A DNA stretch of 19,611 bases. Origin: JBFGCM01 sp041581135. GTDB lineage: Bacteria; Actinomycetota; Acidimicrobiia; Spongiisociales; UBA5794. Shown here piece by piece: positions 6,607-14,093 of the stretch. The DNA lies in assembly GCA_041581135.1 (NCBI GenBank), contig JBFGCM010000072.1:1-19611 (forward strand), read 5' to 3'. Numbering within the stretch: the stretch's first letter is position 1; every line of letters starts with the position of its first letter. Made by a program: the position numbers and the translations under genes. The notes beneath the pieces are model-generated. The model was not told the DNA's origin and did not search any database. It saw nothing but the letters and a program-made list of their open reading frames with translations.

Positions 6607-7746
6607 TCACAGCAGGACGATACCGGCGAGTGGGATCACAACGAACACAATCACCACATAGCCAATCGTGAGCGTTCGGCGCCGGACGGCAAGGTCGGAG
6701 AGACGCTCGGCGAGATCAACGGGCACGTAGCGGAGCTTCGACCATGGGTACACGAGGACGATGCCGACGATGTTGAACAACGTATGCGTGAAGGCGATGG
6801 TCAGCCCATCGACCGCGCCTGCGCCCAACGCTGCGAGCAACGCAGTGATGGTGGTGCCGATGTTGGCGCCGAGCGTGATCGGATAGGCGTTCCTCACCAG
6901 CAGCAGGCCCGACGCCACCAGGGGTATGAGGATCGATGTGGTGATGCTCGAGGACTGGACCGCGATGGTCACGATGGCACCCACCGCGATTCCCACGGTG
7001 CCACTCCGCGCCAGGGCTGCGTTGAGTGAGCGCTCGACGCGATTGGCCACGAGCAGGCGCATGTTCTTGGTGATGAACGTGAGCGTGACGAAGATCACCG
7101 CGATGCCTAGCACGATCGCCGCTGCGGCTATTGCCCTCTCGCTGGAGAGAAAGAGCTCGATGACACCGAGCAGCTGGTCGCGAAGCCAGCTCACCGCGCC
7201 CTTGATGGGGCTCTCGAAGGACCCACCGATCTCTCCGCCCGAGAGGAAGTCCGCCAGCGCAGAGGCGCTCCGCGACAGCGCCTTCGTCAGCACCTCGATA
7301 GGCAGCAAGACGGCCACGGCCATCAGATTGAAGAAGTCGTGCATGGTCGCGGCCGTGTAGGCGCGACGGAACTCTTCGGTGTTCCGCATGTGGGCCATCG
7401 ACACGAGAGTGTTGGTGACGGTGGTCCCGATGTTCGCGCCCATGATCATCGGCACTGCGGTTTCGACGTCGACGACTCCGGCCGCGACCAGCCCCACGAT
7501 CGTTGCCGTCGTCACGGACGACGATTGCACGAGCACCGTCGCCAGGATGCCCACGAACAGGCCGGCGAGCGGGTTGGTCACGTTCTGGAAGAGGTTGTCG
7601 GTGAAATCGGAGCCCAGGCCCTTGATCCCCGTCTCCAACAGCTTGACGCCGCCGAGGAACAGGTAGAGCAACGCAACCACGAGCAGCCCCCGGAGCGGTG
7701 CCGGCAGAGCGCGTCGTGGCTGCGTGACCCCGAGTTGTGACGTCAT
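6607..7746 (-). CDS. Na+/phosphate cotransporter (PNaS / NaPi-II family)
   Basis: The 379-residue membrane protein has the inverted-repeat hallmark of the NaPi-II family: QSSSVTT (74-80) with MGANIGTT (102-109), then QSSSITT (264-270) with LGANIGTT (292-299). The QSSS motifs bind substrate and sodium. About eight hydrophobic helices are visible, separated by a hydrophilic stretch at ~155-195. Many bacterial members carry a fused C-terminal PhoU domain; this one stops after the last helix and the PhoU part is the next gene. I chose ATG at 7746; the frame stays open upstream but into xth, so earlier starts are unlikely. No good ribosome site is visible. Expected role: sodium-driven inorganic phosphate uptake or export across the inner membrane. 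Confidence 0.92.
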   Translation of the reverse strand: MTSQLGVTQPRRALPAPLRGLLVVALLYLFLGGVKLLETGIKGLGSDFTDNLFQNVTNPLAGLFVGILATVLVQSSSVTTATIVGLVAAGVVDVETAVPMIMGANIGTTVTNTLVSMAHMRNTEEFRRAYTAATMHDFFNLMAVAVLLPIEVLTKALSRSASALADFLSGGEIGGSFESPIKGAVSWLRDQLLGVIELFLSSERAIAAAAIVLGIAVIFVTLTFITKNMRLLVANRVERSLNAALARSGTVGIAVGAIVTIAVQSSSITTSILIPLVASGLLLVRNAYPITLGANIGTTITALLAALGAGAVDGLTIAFTHTLFNIVGIVLVYPWSKLRYVPVDLAERLSDLAVRRRTLTIGYVVIVFVVIPLAGIVLL

Positions 7747-7810
7747 GTGCCCCGGGCGTAGAAGTGGGATGGACGGCGGCAGACTGCCAGCTGCGGCCGA
7801 CCGCTGCAAA

Positions 7811-7840
7811 CGAAAAACGCGCCGCCCTTCCCGACGGCCC
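7811..7840 (-). terminator. Weak candidate terminator after xth
   Basis: On the minus strand a short GC stem (gccg/cggc, 7835-7838 with 7821-7824) is followed by GCGTTTTTCG. It lies 22 bp after the xth stop and before the cotransporter gene. The T-run is convincing but the stem is only 4-5 bp, so this is tentative. Confidence 0.3.
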
Positions 7841-7859
7841 CCGCCCGGCTGGCTGCAGG

Positions 7860-8645
7860 TCAGTCCACCAGGTCCACGATCAGCGGGGCATGGTCGGATG
7901 CCTTGGACTCGAGGACCTTCGTCGGCTTGCGGTAGCTGCGGTCCACCCGGGCCGCCTCGAGCCGAGTCGCCAGCGACGTGCTCAGCAGCATGAGGTCGAT
8001 GCGAAGCCCGAAACCCTTGTGGAAGTGACCGGCGCGGTAATCCCACCAGGTGTAGCCAGGCTCCTCCGTCTCGAGCAGCCGGAAGCTGTCGACGAATCCC
8101 TCGTCGAGAACGGCGGCCAGTCGGGAGCGCTCGTCGGGCGTGATGTGGGTGGCACCGTGGATGTCTGCGGGACTCCACACGTCGAGATCGGTGGGGCAGA
8201 CATTCATGTCTCCGGCCACGAGGGCATCTCCACCGGCCAACTCGGCGGCCCGCACCCGCATCGCCTCCAGGAAGCGCAGCTTGGCGGCGAACGTCTCTGT
8301 GCCGAGCGCGCGGCCGTTGGGCACGTAGACGCTCACCACTCGGATGCCGGCGACGGTCGCCTCCGCCCAGCGTGCCTGGTCGGGATCCGGCTCGCCGGGG
8401 AGCCCTCGCACCACGTCCTCGACACCGAGCTCGCTCTTGGCCAGGACTGCAACACCCTCCCACCGTCCCCCGGAGTGGTCCGCGGCCACGTAACCGGCCT
8501 CGGCCAGGGCCTCGTGGGGAAAGCTGTCGGGGGCCGCCTTCGTCTCCTGCACACACACGATATCGGGCTGGTACTCCTCGAACAGGGCCAGCAGCCGGGG
8601 CAGACGCGCCTTCAGCGAGTTGACGTTGTAGGTGATGATCCGCAC
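7860..8645 (-). CDS. xth: Exodeoxyribonuclease III
   Basis: The 261-residue protein is an AP endonuclease/3'-exonuclease of the EEP (endonuclease/exonuclease/phosphatase) fold, acting in base-excision repair. Active-site motifs are all present: Asn7 (TYNVNS), Glu34 (QETK), Tyr107 (VYVPNG), Asp146 and Asn148 (GDMNVCP), and Asp251-His252 (SDHAPL). RIDLMLLS is the family's late strand. Length matches the family. The start is GTG at 8645 (VRIITYNVNS-type N-terminus), 6 bp after a TAGGTT box and without a ribosome site, pointing to a leaderless transcript. It is divergent from the sugar dehydrogenase gene across 73 bp and first in a run of minus-strand genes. Confidence 0.95.
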   Translation of the reverse strand: MRIITYNVNSLKARLPRLLALFEEYQPDIVCVQETKAAPDSFPHEALAEAGYVAADHSGGRWEGVAVLAKSELGVEDVVRGLPGEPDPDQARWAEATVAGIRVVSVYVPNGRALGTETFAAKLRFLEAMRVRAAELAGGDALVAGDMNVCPTDLDVWSPADIHGATHITPDERSRLAAVLDEGFVDSFRLLETEEPGYTWWDYRAGHFHKGFGLRIDLMLLSTSLATRLEAARVDRSYRKPTKVLESKASDHAPLIVDLVD

Positions 8646-8651
8646 ACTCCC

Positions 8652-8657
8652 AACCTA
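8652..8657 (-). promoter_or_regulatory. Putative -10 box for leaderless xth
   Basis: TAGGTT on the minus strand ends 6 bp before the GTG start of xth. No Shine-Dalgarno lies between them, so the transcript would start at or within a base or two of the start codon. Confidence 0.5.
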
Positions 8658-8704
8658 GGACTCGGAGCGCGAAATCGGTCCCAAGCTACGAACCGGGCCG
8701 CCAC

Positions 8705-8710
8705 TACCAT
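8705..8710 (+). promoter_or_regulatory. Putative -10 box for the sugar dehydrogenase gene
   Basis: TACCAT ends 8 bp before the ATG at 8719. No ribosome site is visible between them, which fits a leaderless or near-leaderless start. It shares the 73-bp divergent region with the xth promoter. Confidence 0.4.
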
Positions 8711-8718
8711 CCCGCCCG

Positions 8719-9975
8719 ATGATCCGCCGACGTGCCCGCGCTGGGGCCATCGCACTCACCTTCGCCTTGCTCGCCGCAGCCTGCGGGAGCGATGACGGCG
8801 GTGCTGACGCGCCGGCGGCGACGGTGGCCGACGGCACCATCCAAGCCGGCAGCGACACCACCGATGGCACCAGCGCGCCCGAGACGACGACCACTGCGCC
8901 TGCTCCCCTCCTTGGGCTTCGGATGGAAACGCTCGCCACCGAGCTGGCACAGCCGACGTTCGTCGTGTCGCCCCCCGGCGACGAGCGGATGTTCATCGGA
9001 CTCCGCGGCGGCGTGATCCTCATCTATGACCCCGAGCGAGGTCTGCTGGACGAGCCGTTCCTCAACATCCCCGACCGGGTGCGATCGAACGGCATCGAAC
9101 AAGGGCTCCTCGGGATGGCGTTCCACCCGGACTACGCCACCAACGGCCGCTTCTTCATCTACCACAACGACCGAGATGCCCAGCGGCAGCTCGCAGAGTA
9201 CGCGGTGCTCCCCGACAACCCCGACAAGGCCGACCTCGACAGCGGCATCGCCCTCTTCGATCGGGCCCAGCCCCCGGGTTCCACCGACATCCGCCATTAC
9301 GGCGGCATGCTGATCTTCGGACCAGACGGCTACCTCTACATCTCATCCGGCGACGGTGCTGCCGGGCTGTCGACCGGTCAGGACCCTTCCAACTTCTTCG
9401 GGACGATTCTCCGCATCGATGTCGACAGCGGCGAGCTCTACGGCGTTCCTGCCGACAACCCGTTCGTCAACGGGGGCGGCGCACCGGAAGTGTGGGCGTT
9501 CGGGCTCCGGAACCCATGGCGGGTGACCATCGACGGTGACATGATGTACATCGCCGACGTCGGCCAGGGCGACATCGAAGAGATCAATGCCGTCAGCCTG
9601 GCCCAAGGCGGCACCAACTTCGGGTGGGCCACCATGGAAGGCAGCAGCTGCTTCAGCCCGAGCGACTGCGACCCGACCGGCCTCACCCTGCCCATCTACG
9701 AGTACGACCACTCCGAGGGCTGCTCGGTGACCGGCGGCCACGTGTACCGGGGCGCCGCCATGCCCGAACTCCACGGTCACTACTTCTTCGCGGACTGGTG
9801 CGACAGCTGGATCCGAAGCATCCTCTATGAGGACGGGAGCGTGGTCGAGCTGCGCGATTGGTCGGCGGACCTCCGCGACGTGGGGAGCATCAATGCCTTC
9901 GGAGTGGACAACGAAGGCGAGCTGTACTTCGTGACCCACGAAGGCCTCTTCGCCAAGCTCGTTCCGGCCCGCTGA
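8719..9975 (+). CDS. PQQ-dependent sugar (glucose/sorbosone-type) dehydrogenase, lipoprotein
   Basis: The 418-residue protein opens with RRR, a hydrophobic stretch and the lipobox LAAAC (Cys22), followed by a Ser/Thr/Asp/Ala-rich linker to ~70. It should be exported and lipid-anchored on the outside of the membrane. The rest is a beta-propeller of the soluble glucose dehydrogenase / YliI family: GLLGMAFHPDY, RHYGGMLIFGPDGYLYISSG (His193 the likely catalytic base), EVWAFGLRNPWR, YIADVGQGDIEEIN, GTNFGWATMEG, TGGHVYRG and YFFADWC. Two Cys pairs in the C-terminal half may form disulfides. Its substrate cannot be told from sequence. It overlaps or abuts the DUF429 gene. Whether the host makes PQQ is not shown here. 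Confidence 0.92.
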   Translation: MIRRRARAGAIALTFALLAAACGSDDGGADAPAATVADGTIQAGSDTTDGTSAPETTTTAPAPLLGLRMETLATELAQPTFVVSPPGDERMFIGLRGGVILIYDPERGLLDEPFLNIPDRVRSNGIEQGLLGMAFHPDYATNGRFFIYHNDRDAQRQLAEYAVLPDNPDKADLDSGIALFDRAQPPGSTDIRHYGGMLIFGPDGYLYISSGDGAAGLSTGQDPSNFFGTILRIDVDSGELYGVPADNPFVNGGGAPEVWAFGLRNPWRVTIDGDMMYIADVGQGDIEEINAVSLAQGGTNFGWATMEGSSCFSPSDCDPTGLTLPIYEYDHSEGCSVTGGHVYRGAAMPELHGHYFFADWCDSWIRSILYEDGSVVELRDWSADLRDVGSINAFGVDNEGELYFVTHEGLFAKLVPAR

Positions 9976-10655
9976 TTTCCCCGCTGGTCGCCGGGGCCGA
10001 CGCCTGTCGCCAAGGATGGGTCGCTGTCGTGCTCGACGGAGGCACCGTGAGGGCCACGCTCCTCTTCGGATCCGCCGCCGAGCTGACCGCAGAGCTGCAC
10101 GACGCGGCGGTGATCGGCATCGACATTCCCATCGGACTGCCCACGGCCCGTACCCGCCGTGCAGACGTGGAGGCCCGAGCTTTCGTCGGTCCCCGCTCGT
10201 CGACGGTGTTCAACGCTCCCCACCGTGACGTGCTGCAAGCACCGAGCTACGCCGCGGCACGCAAGCTGTCGCTGACCACGTACGGCATAGGGGTCTCCTC
10301 ACAGGCATACCGCGGCCTGCGATCGAAGATCCTCGAGGTCGACGCCCTGGTACGAACCGATTCCCGGCTGTTCGAGATCCACCCCGAGGTGTCGTTCCGG
10401 TTCATGGCCGGGCAACCGCTCCCGCACTCGAAGAAATCGTGGAACGGGCTCATGCTGCGGCGGCGCCTCCTCCGCAGCGTGGGAATCGAGGTCGGCGACG
10501 AGCTGGGACGTGCGGGTGGGGTGGCACCCGACGACGTGCTCGACGCAGCGGCAGTGGCATGGTCGGCCCTCCGGATCGCCACGGGAGCGGCCGGGTCGTT
10601 CCCCGACCCACCGGATCAGGACGAGTTCGGCCGACCGATGGCGATCTGGTACTGA
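9975..10655 (+). CDS. DUF429-family protein with no conventional start codon
   Basis: The protein of about 226 residues matches the DUF429 family: VAGADACRQGWVAV near the N-terminus, AVIGIDIPIGLP, FEIHPEVSFRFM and DDVLDAAAVAWSA. These suggest an RNase H-like fold; the function of the family is not settled. The frame has no ATG or GTG before the conserved N-terminal strand. The only choices are ATT at 9975 (overlapping the dehydrogenase TGA), CTG at 9972 or 9984, or a TTG at 9858 deep inside the upstream gene. I place the start at ATT on family grounds and assume translational coupling. The end overlaps nothing; corC-type genes converge 16 bp away. Confidence 0.8.
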   Translation: MSPLVAGADACRQGWVAVVLDGGTVRATLLFGSAAELTAELHDAAVIGIDIPIGLPTARTRRADVEARAFVGPRSSTVFNAPHRDVLQAPSYAAARKLSLTTYGIGVSSQAYRGLRSKILEVDALVRTDSRLFEIHPEVSFRFMAGQPLPHSKKSWNGLMLRRRLLRSVGIEVGDELGRAGGVAPDDVLDAAAVAWSALRIATGAAGSFPDPPDQDEFGRPMAIWY

Positions 10656-10671
10656 ACGTCCCGATCCGAGG

Positions 10672-11988
10672 TCACTGCTCCGAGCCCTCGCGGGCACCCG
10701 CTCGGAGTGACCCCGTCGAGATGAGGAACACCTCGCTCACGCGCCTGCCGTCCATGAGACGCACTTCGATCATCCAGTCGTCGTCGACGATCCGGTCGCC
10801 CGCGACCGGTATCCGGCCCACCCGCTGCATCACCAGCCCACCCAACGTGTCGTACTCTCCTTCGGGGAGCCGCACACCCGTCATCCGCTCCACCTCGTCC
10901 GGTCGCAGTGACGCATCGACCAGGTAGCGGGCCGGCGAGACCCGCCGCACGCCCTCTGCCTCGGGGTCATGCTCGTCGCGAATGTCACCGACCACCTCTT
11001 CGACGATGTCTTCCATGGTGACGATGCCGGCGGTGCCGCCGTGCTCATCGACGACCAGAGCGAGGTGATTGCGTCCGCGACGCATGCTCTCCAGCAGGTC
11101 ACCGAGGCCGGTAGAGCCGGGCACCGCCATCAGCGGCCGCACCAGGGACGACGGGACCGGCCGGTCGTATGCCTCGGGCCCGAGGCGAAGGAGGTCCTTG
11201 GCGTGGACGAAGCCCAGGACGTTGTCCGGCGTCTCTTCGTAGACCGGTCTGCGGGAGTAGCCGTGCTCCACCACCGCTTGTTCGATGTCCGTCGGGGTGG
11301 CGGTGGACGGGAGGGCGACCACATCGGTGCGCGGCACCATCACGTCTTCCGCGTCCAAGTCCCACAGATCGATCGCTCCGGTCAGCAATCGATGTACGAA
11401 ATCCTCGACCACCCCTTCCCGCCGACCCGCAGTGATCAGCGACGCCAGGTCATCGGCGGTGTGGGCTTCCTTGGCATCTGCGGGGTCGATGCCAACGGCG
11501 CGGAGCACGAGGTTGGCGACCTCGTTGAGCAGCCAGATGAGGGGCCGGAACAACGCGCTGTAGAGGCGGAACGGGATCGCCATGATCAACGAGGAGCGTT
11601 CGGGAGTGGAGATCGCCACGTTCTTGGGACCCATCTCACCGATCACCATGTGCAAGAACACCACGATGAGCAGCGACACGATCAGGGCGATGGTGTGCAG
11701 CGTGGCGTCCGACAGCGTGAGGAAGCTGCCCAGTCCGGCTTCGATGATCGACGCCACCGCAGGCTCGGCGACGGCACCGAGCAGCAACGAGGCGATGGTG
11801 ATGCCCAGCTGCGCCCCGGCGAGCGAGAACGACAGCTCGTCGATCGCCTTCACGGCGGCACGCGCCGAGCGTCCCGGCATCGCCGCCAGCTCATGGCGAC
11901 TGGCGGCGGTGAAGGCGAACTCCGCCGCCACGAAGAAGCCGTTCAGGACCAACAGCACCACCATGGCGAGCAAGGCAAGGGCGCTCAT
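10672..11988 (-). CDS. CorC/HlyC (CNNM) family membrane protein, downstream paralogue
   Basis: The 438-residue protein has the order DUF21 membrane domain (1-~190, with NGFFVAAEFAF, GAQLGITIASLLLG and GEMGPKNVA), tandem CBS domains (~205-330, with VMVPRTDV, YSRRPVYE and VVDEHGGTAGIVTMEDIVEE) and a CorC_HlyC C-terminal domain (~345-425, with LPEGEYDTLGGLV). The family includes magnesium/cobalt efflux or homeostasis proteins; CBS domains usually sense adenine nucleotides. Older names calling it haemolysin are not supported. Its ATG overlaps the stop of the upstream paralogue as ATGA, so translation is coupled and a heterodimer is plausible. Confidence 0.93.
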   Translation of the reverse strand: MSALALLAMVVLLVLNGFFVAAEFAFTAASRHELAAMPGRSARAAVKAIDELSFSLAGAQLGITIASLLLGAVAEPAVASIIEAGLGSFLTLSDATLHTIALIVSLLIVVFLHMVIGEMGPKNVAISTPERSSLIMAIPFRLYSALFRPLIWLLNEVANLVLRAVGIDPADAKEAHTADDLASLITAGRREGVVEDFVHRLLTGAIDLWDLDAEDVMVPRTDVVALPSTATPTDIEQAVVEHGYSRRPVYEETPDNVLGFVHAKDLLRLGPEAYDRPVPSSLVRPLMAVPGSTGLGDLLESMRRGRNHLALVVDEHGGTAGIVTMEDIVEEVVGDIRDEHDPEAEGVRRVSPARYLVDASLRPDEVERMTGVRLPEGEYDTLGGLVMQRVGRIPVAGDRIVDDDWMIEVRLMDGRRVSEVFLISTGSLRAGAREGSEQ

Positions 11989-13265
11989 CGCTGTCCCTTG
12001 GAAATGCGGCGCACGGTCATGCGATCGGCGAGGTGGTCGACCACTGACACCACCTCGATCCGGTAGCCGGCCTCATCCACCACATCCCCGACCTCGGGGA
12101 ACCGCTCGAGCCGATCCGTCACGAAACCGTTGAGCGTGTCGTAGCCGCCCTCGGGCCACTCGAACCCGGTCCGCTCCAAGACCTCGTGCCGATGCAGGCT
12201 GCCACCGAGCACGTCCCCGCGTCTCCGCGTCGCCGGAGCGTCGTGCTCGTCCTCGATCTCGCCGAGGATCTCTTCGACGATGTCCTCAACCGTCACGATG
12301 CCGGCGGTGCCGCCGTACTCATCTGCCACCACAGCGAAGGTGCGGTGGGAACGCTGCATGTCGATCAGGAGCGTGTCGAGTGGCATCGATTCCGGCACTA
12401 CATGGGCATCTGCCACGATCTCGCTGACCGGCGTCGTAGCGCGTCGTTCGGCGGGCAGACGGAACGTGTCCTTCACGTACGCCACACCCACGATGTCGTC
12501 CAGGTTGTCCCCATAGACCGGGAACCGGGAATGGCCGGTTTCCACCGACAAGGCCCGCACATCGGCCACTGTGGCCTCGCGCGGGACCCCGTGGACCTCG
12601 ACCCGAGGAATCATGGCGTCTGCGGCGTCGCGCTCGGAGAAGCTGATGGCTCGGGTGAGCAGCGAGGTCTCCCGATCGTCCAGCTCACCGCGATCCGAAG
12701 ACGCCCGAACGATCATCTCCAGCTCTTGCAGTGAGCGGAGCCCGGCGAGTTCGTCCTTGGGCTCGATGCCCACCAGTCGCACCGTCCAGTTTGCTGCCCG
12801 GTTGAAGAACACGATCAACGGCCGCAGGATCCGGTTGACGAACGCCATCGCCAGACCGACACGGATCGCCGTCGGGTAGGACTTGGCGATGGCGATGTTC
12901 TTGGGCGCCAGCTCGCCGAACACCATCTGGAACAGCGTGGCCAGGATCAACGCGATGAGCACCGCAAGGCCGATGGACGTCACTCCGAGCCGGTCCAGTG
13001 CCGGGCGGATGAGCTCGGCGATGGTGTCCTCGGCCACGAATCCGATGATCAGCGAGGTCACGGTGATGCCGAGCTGAGCCCCGGACAACTCGAACGACAG
13101 ATCTTTGAGACGGGCAAGGAGCCGCTTCGCCTTGCGGTCGCCCTCTGCCGCCTTCGACTCCACCCGGCTGCGATTGACGGCGACGAGCGCGAACTCGCCG
13201 GCGACGAAGAAGCCGTTGATTGCCACCAGCAGCAGGACGATCCCGAGACCGATCCAGAGGTTGAT
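11985..13265 (-). CDS. CorC/HlyC (CNNM) family membrane protein, upstream paralogue, probable ATC start
   Basis: Same architecture as its downstream neighbour: DUF21 (NGFFVAGEFALV, GAQLGITVTSLIIG, GELAPKNIA), two CBS domains (MIPRVEV, SRFPVYGDN, VVADEYGGTAGIVTVEDIVEE) and a CorC_HlyC domain (WPEGGYDTLNGFV). The first usual start is GTG at 13226, which would cut the first membrane helix in half (413 residues). The frame continues upstream as INLWIGLGIVLLLV, completing that helix, and an ATC codon at 13265 sits 6 bp after a perfect GGAGG (13276-13272). A protein of 426 residues starting at ATC fits the family best. A G-to-C error or mutation of ATG is the alternative; a cautious annotation would end at 13226. 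Confidence 0.9.
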   Translation of the reverse strand: MNLWIGLGIVLLLVAINGFFVAGEFALVAVNRSRVESKAAEGDRKAKRLLARLKDLSFELSGAQLGITVTSLIIGFVAEDTIAELIRPALDRLGVTSIGLAVLIALILATLFQMVFGELAPKNIAIAKSYPTAIRVGLAMAFVNRILRPLIVFFNRAANWTVRLVGIEPKDELAGLRSLQELEMIVRASSDRGELDDRETSLLTRAISFSERDAADAMIPRVEVHGVPREATVADVRALSVETGHSRFPVYGDNLDDIVGVAYVKDTFRLPAERRATTPVSEIVADAHVVPESMPLDTLLIDMQRSHRTFAVVADEYGGTAGIVTVEDIVEEILGEIEDEHDAPATRRRGDVLGGSLHRHEVLERTGFEWPEGGYDTLNGFVTDRLERFPEVGDVVDEAGYRIEVVSVVDHLADRMTVRRISKGQR

Positions 13266-13329
13266 TCGACGCCTCCAGGGAAGGGAGAGAGCGGCAGAAT
13301 ACCCAGCTCACCCGGCGCAAGGATGCACT

Positions 13330-13371
13330 CCGCCGGATTTGCTCACCGGCGGACCGGGGCCGGCGCCGGCC
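13330..13371. other. GC-rich inverted repeats between the TetR gene and the CorC pair
   Basis: Two structures lie in the ~200-bp gap: ccgccgg/ccggcgg (13330-13336 and 13346-13352, 9-nt loop) and a perfect 14-bp palindrome ggccggcgccggcc (13358-13371). They may be a factor-independent terminator for the TetR gene or a protein-binding site for the CorC pair promoter. No T-run follows on either strand. I see no credible gene in 13277-13467. Confidence 0.45.
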
Positions 13372-13467
13372 GGCAGCACGGCCACTCTGCGGCGTCGGGC
13401 CCCGAGATTCCGGCAGTACCCGCTCGGGCCACAGCCGGCGACGCTGCGGCTGGAACGTGTCAACCCA

Positions 13468-13983
13468 TCAGCTGTTGGTGCCGGCCAGGGCGGCGGCGAG
13501 TATGTCGTCCCGGTAGCGCTCGATGTGGCGACGTGACAGGGTGCGGACCGGTCGCCAGACGCCTCCCAGGGTGGACAGGGCTCGGATGCGATCTGCGTTG
13601 CGGCGACTCCCTCCGACCAGCGCACGCACTATTGCTTCGTTGATCGACTCGAGCCGCCCCCCGTATCGAGGGTGCGCTTGCAGCACAGGATCGGTGTCCA
13701 TCCACACGGCGAGATCGTGGTTGCGCGTCAAGACATCGAGGTAGGCGGCCAGCTGGTCTCTCGGGTCGTCGGTCTCGCCGACCGCCTCTTCGAGTTCGTC
13801 GAGCATCGGCGTCAGCAGTTCCTCGAGGAACGAGTCCTTCGTCGGGAAGTAGTACCCGACGGCCGCCTTCGAGGTGCCGAGTGCGGTTGCGATCCCCCCG
13901 AAACTGGTGCCGTCATAACCGAGCGACGTGAACGCCTCTCTGGCGGCGGCAACGATGAGTTCGCGACGTCCAGCTTCTGCCAT
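13468..13983 (-). CDS. TetR-family transcriptional regulator
   Basis: The 171-residue protein has an N-terminal TetR helix-turn-helix: RRELIVAAAREAFTSLGYDGTSFGGIATALGTSKAAVGYYFPTKD in essence, with recognition-helix TSKAAVGYYF and the usual YYFPTKDSFL. The C-terminal ligand domain is short and not diagnostic. The frame extends to a TTG at 14022, but that codon is inside the operator palindrome; ATG at 13983, 9 bp after a TACCGT box, is the better start and would give a near-leaderless mRNA. It is divergent from the exported protein at 14094 and its promoter -35 lies inside one palindrome, so autoregulation and control of the neighbour are expected. Inducer unknown. Confidence 0.9.
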   Translation of the reverse strand: MAEAGRRELIVAAAREAFTSLGYDGTSFGGIATALGTSKAAVGYYFPTKDSFLEELLTPMLDELEEAVGETDDPRDQLAAYLDVLTRNHDLAVWMDTDPVLQAHPRYGGRLESINEAIVRALVGGSRRNADRIRALSTLGGVWRPVRTLSRRHIERYRDDILAAALAGTNS

Positions 13984-13992
13984 GCGCTCGTC

Positions 13993-14022
13993 ACGGTACT
14001 GCCAGTGCTTGACGATCGTCAA
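13993..14022 (-). promoter_or_regulatory. Promoter of the TetR gene
   Basis: Minus-strand -35 TTGACG (14022-14017) and -10 TACCGT (13998-13993) are separated by 18 bp. The -35 is the first half of operator copy 1, so a bound repressor would block RNA polymerase. Confidence 0.6.
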
Positions 14023-14045
14023 ATTCTCTCTTGACGATCGTCAAG
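14009..14045. promoter_or_regulatory. Twin perfect palindromes, likely TetR operators
   Basis: The 14-bp palindrome ttgacgatcgtcaa occurs at 14009-14022 and 14031-14044; the second extends to 16 bp (14030-14045). Their centres are 22 bp apart, about two helical turns, so two dimers would bind on the same DNA face. Each copy contains a TTGACG that serves as a -35 for one of the two divergent promoters. Confidence 0.85.
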
Positions 14046-14058
14046 AAACGTGTACATT
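14031..14058 (+). promoter_or_regulatory. Promoter of the exported-protein gene at 14094
   Basis: TTGACG at 14031-14036 and TACATT at 14053-14058 are separated by 16 bp. The -35 is within operator copy 2. Transcription would begin near 14065, leaving a ~29-nt leader with AAAGGAG at 14081-14087. Confidence 0.65.
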
Positions 14059-14093
14059 CACGCCAACCTCATCTCGTTACAAAGGAGTGCAAG

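Noticed and set aside
14031..14093. Upstream TTG start for the exported protein
   Set aside because: It lies in the operator and -35 element, upstream of the predicted mRNA start, and would place 21 charged residues before a normal signal peptide.
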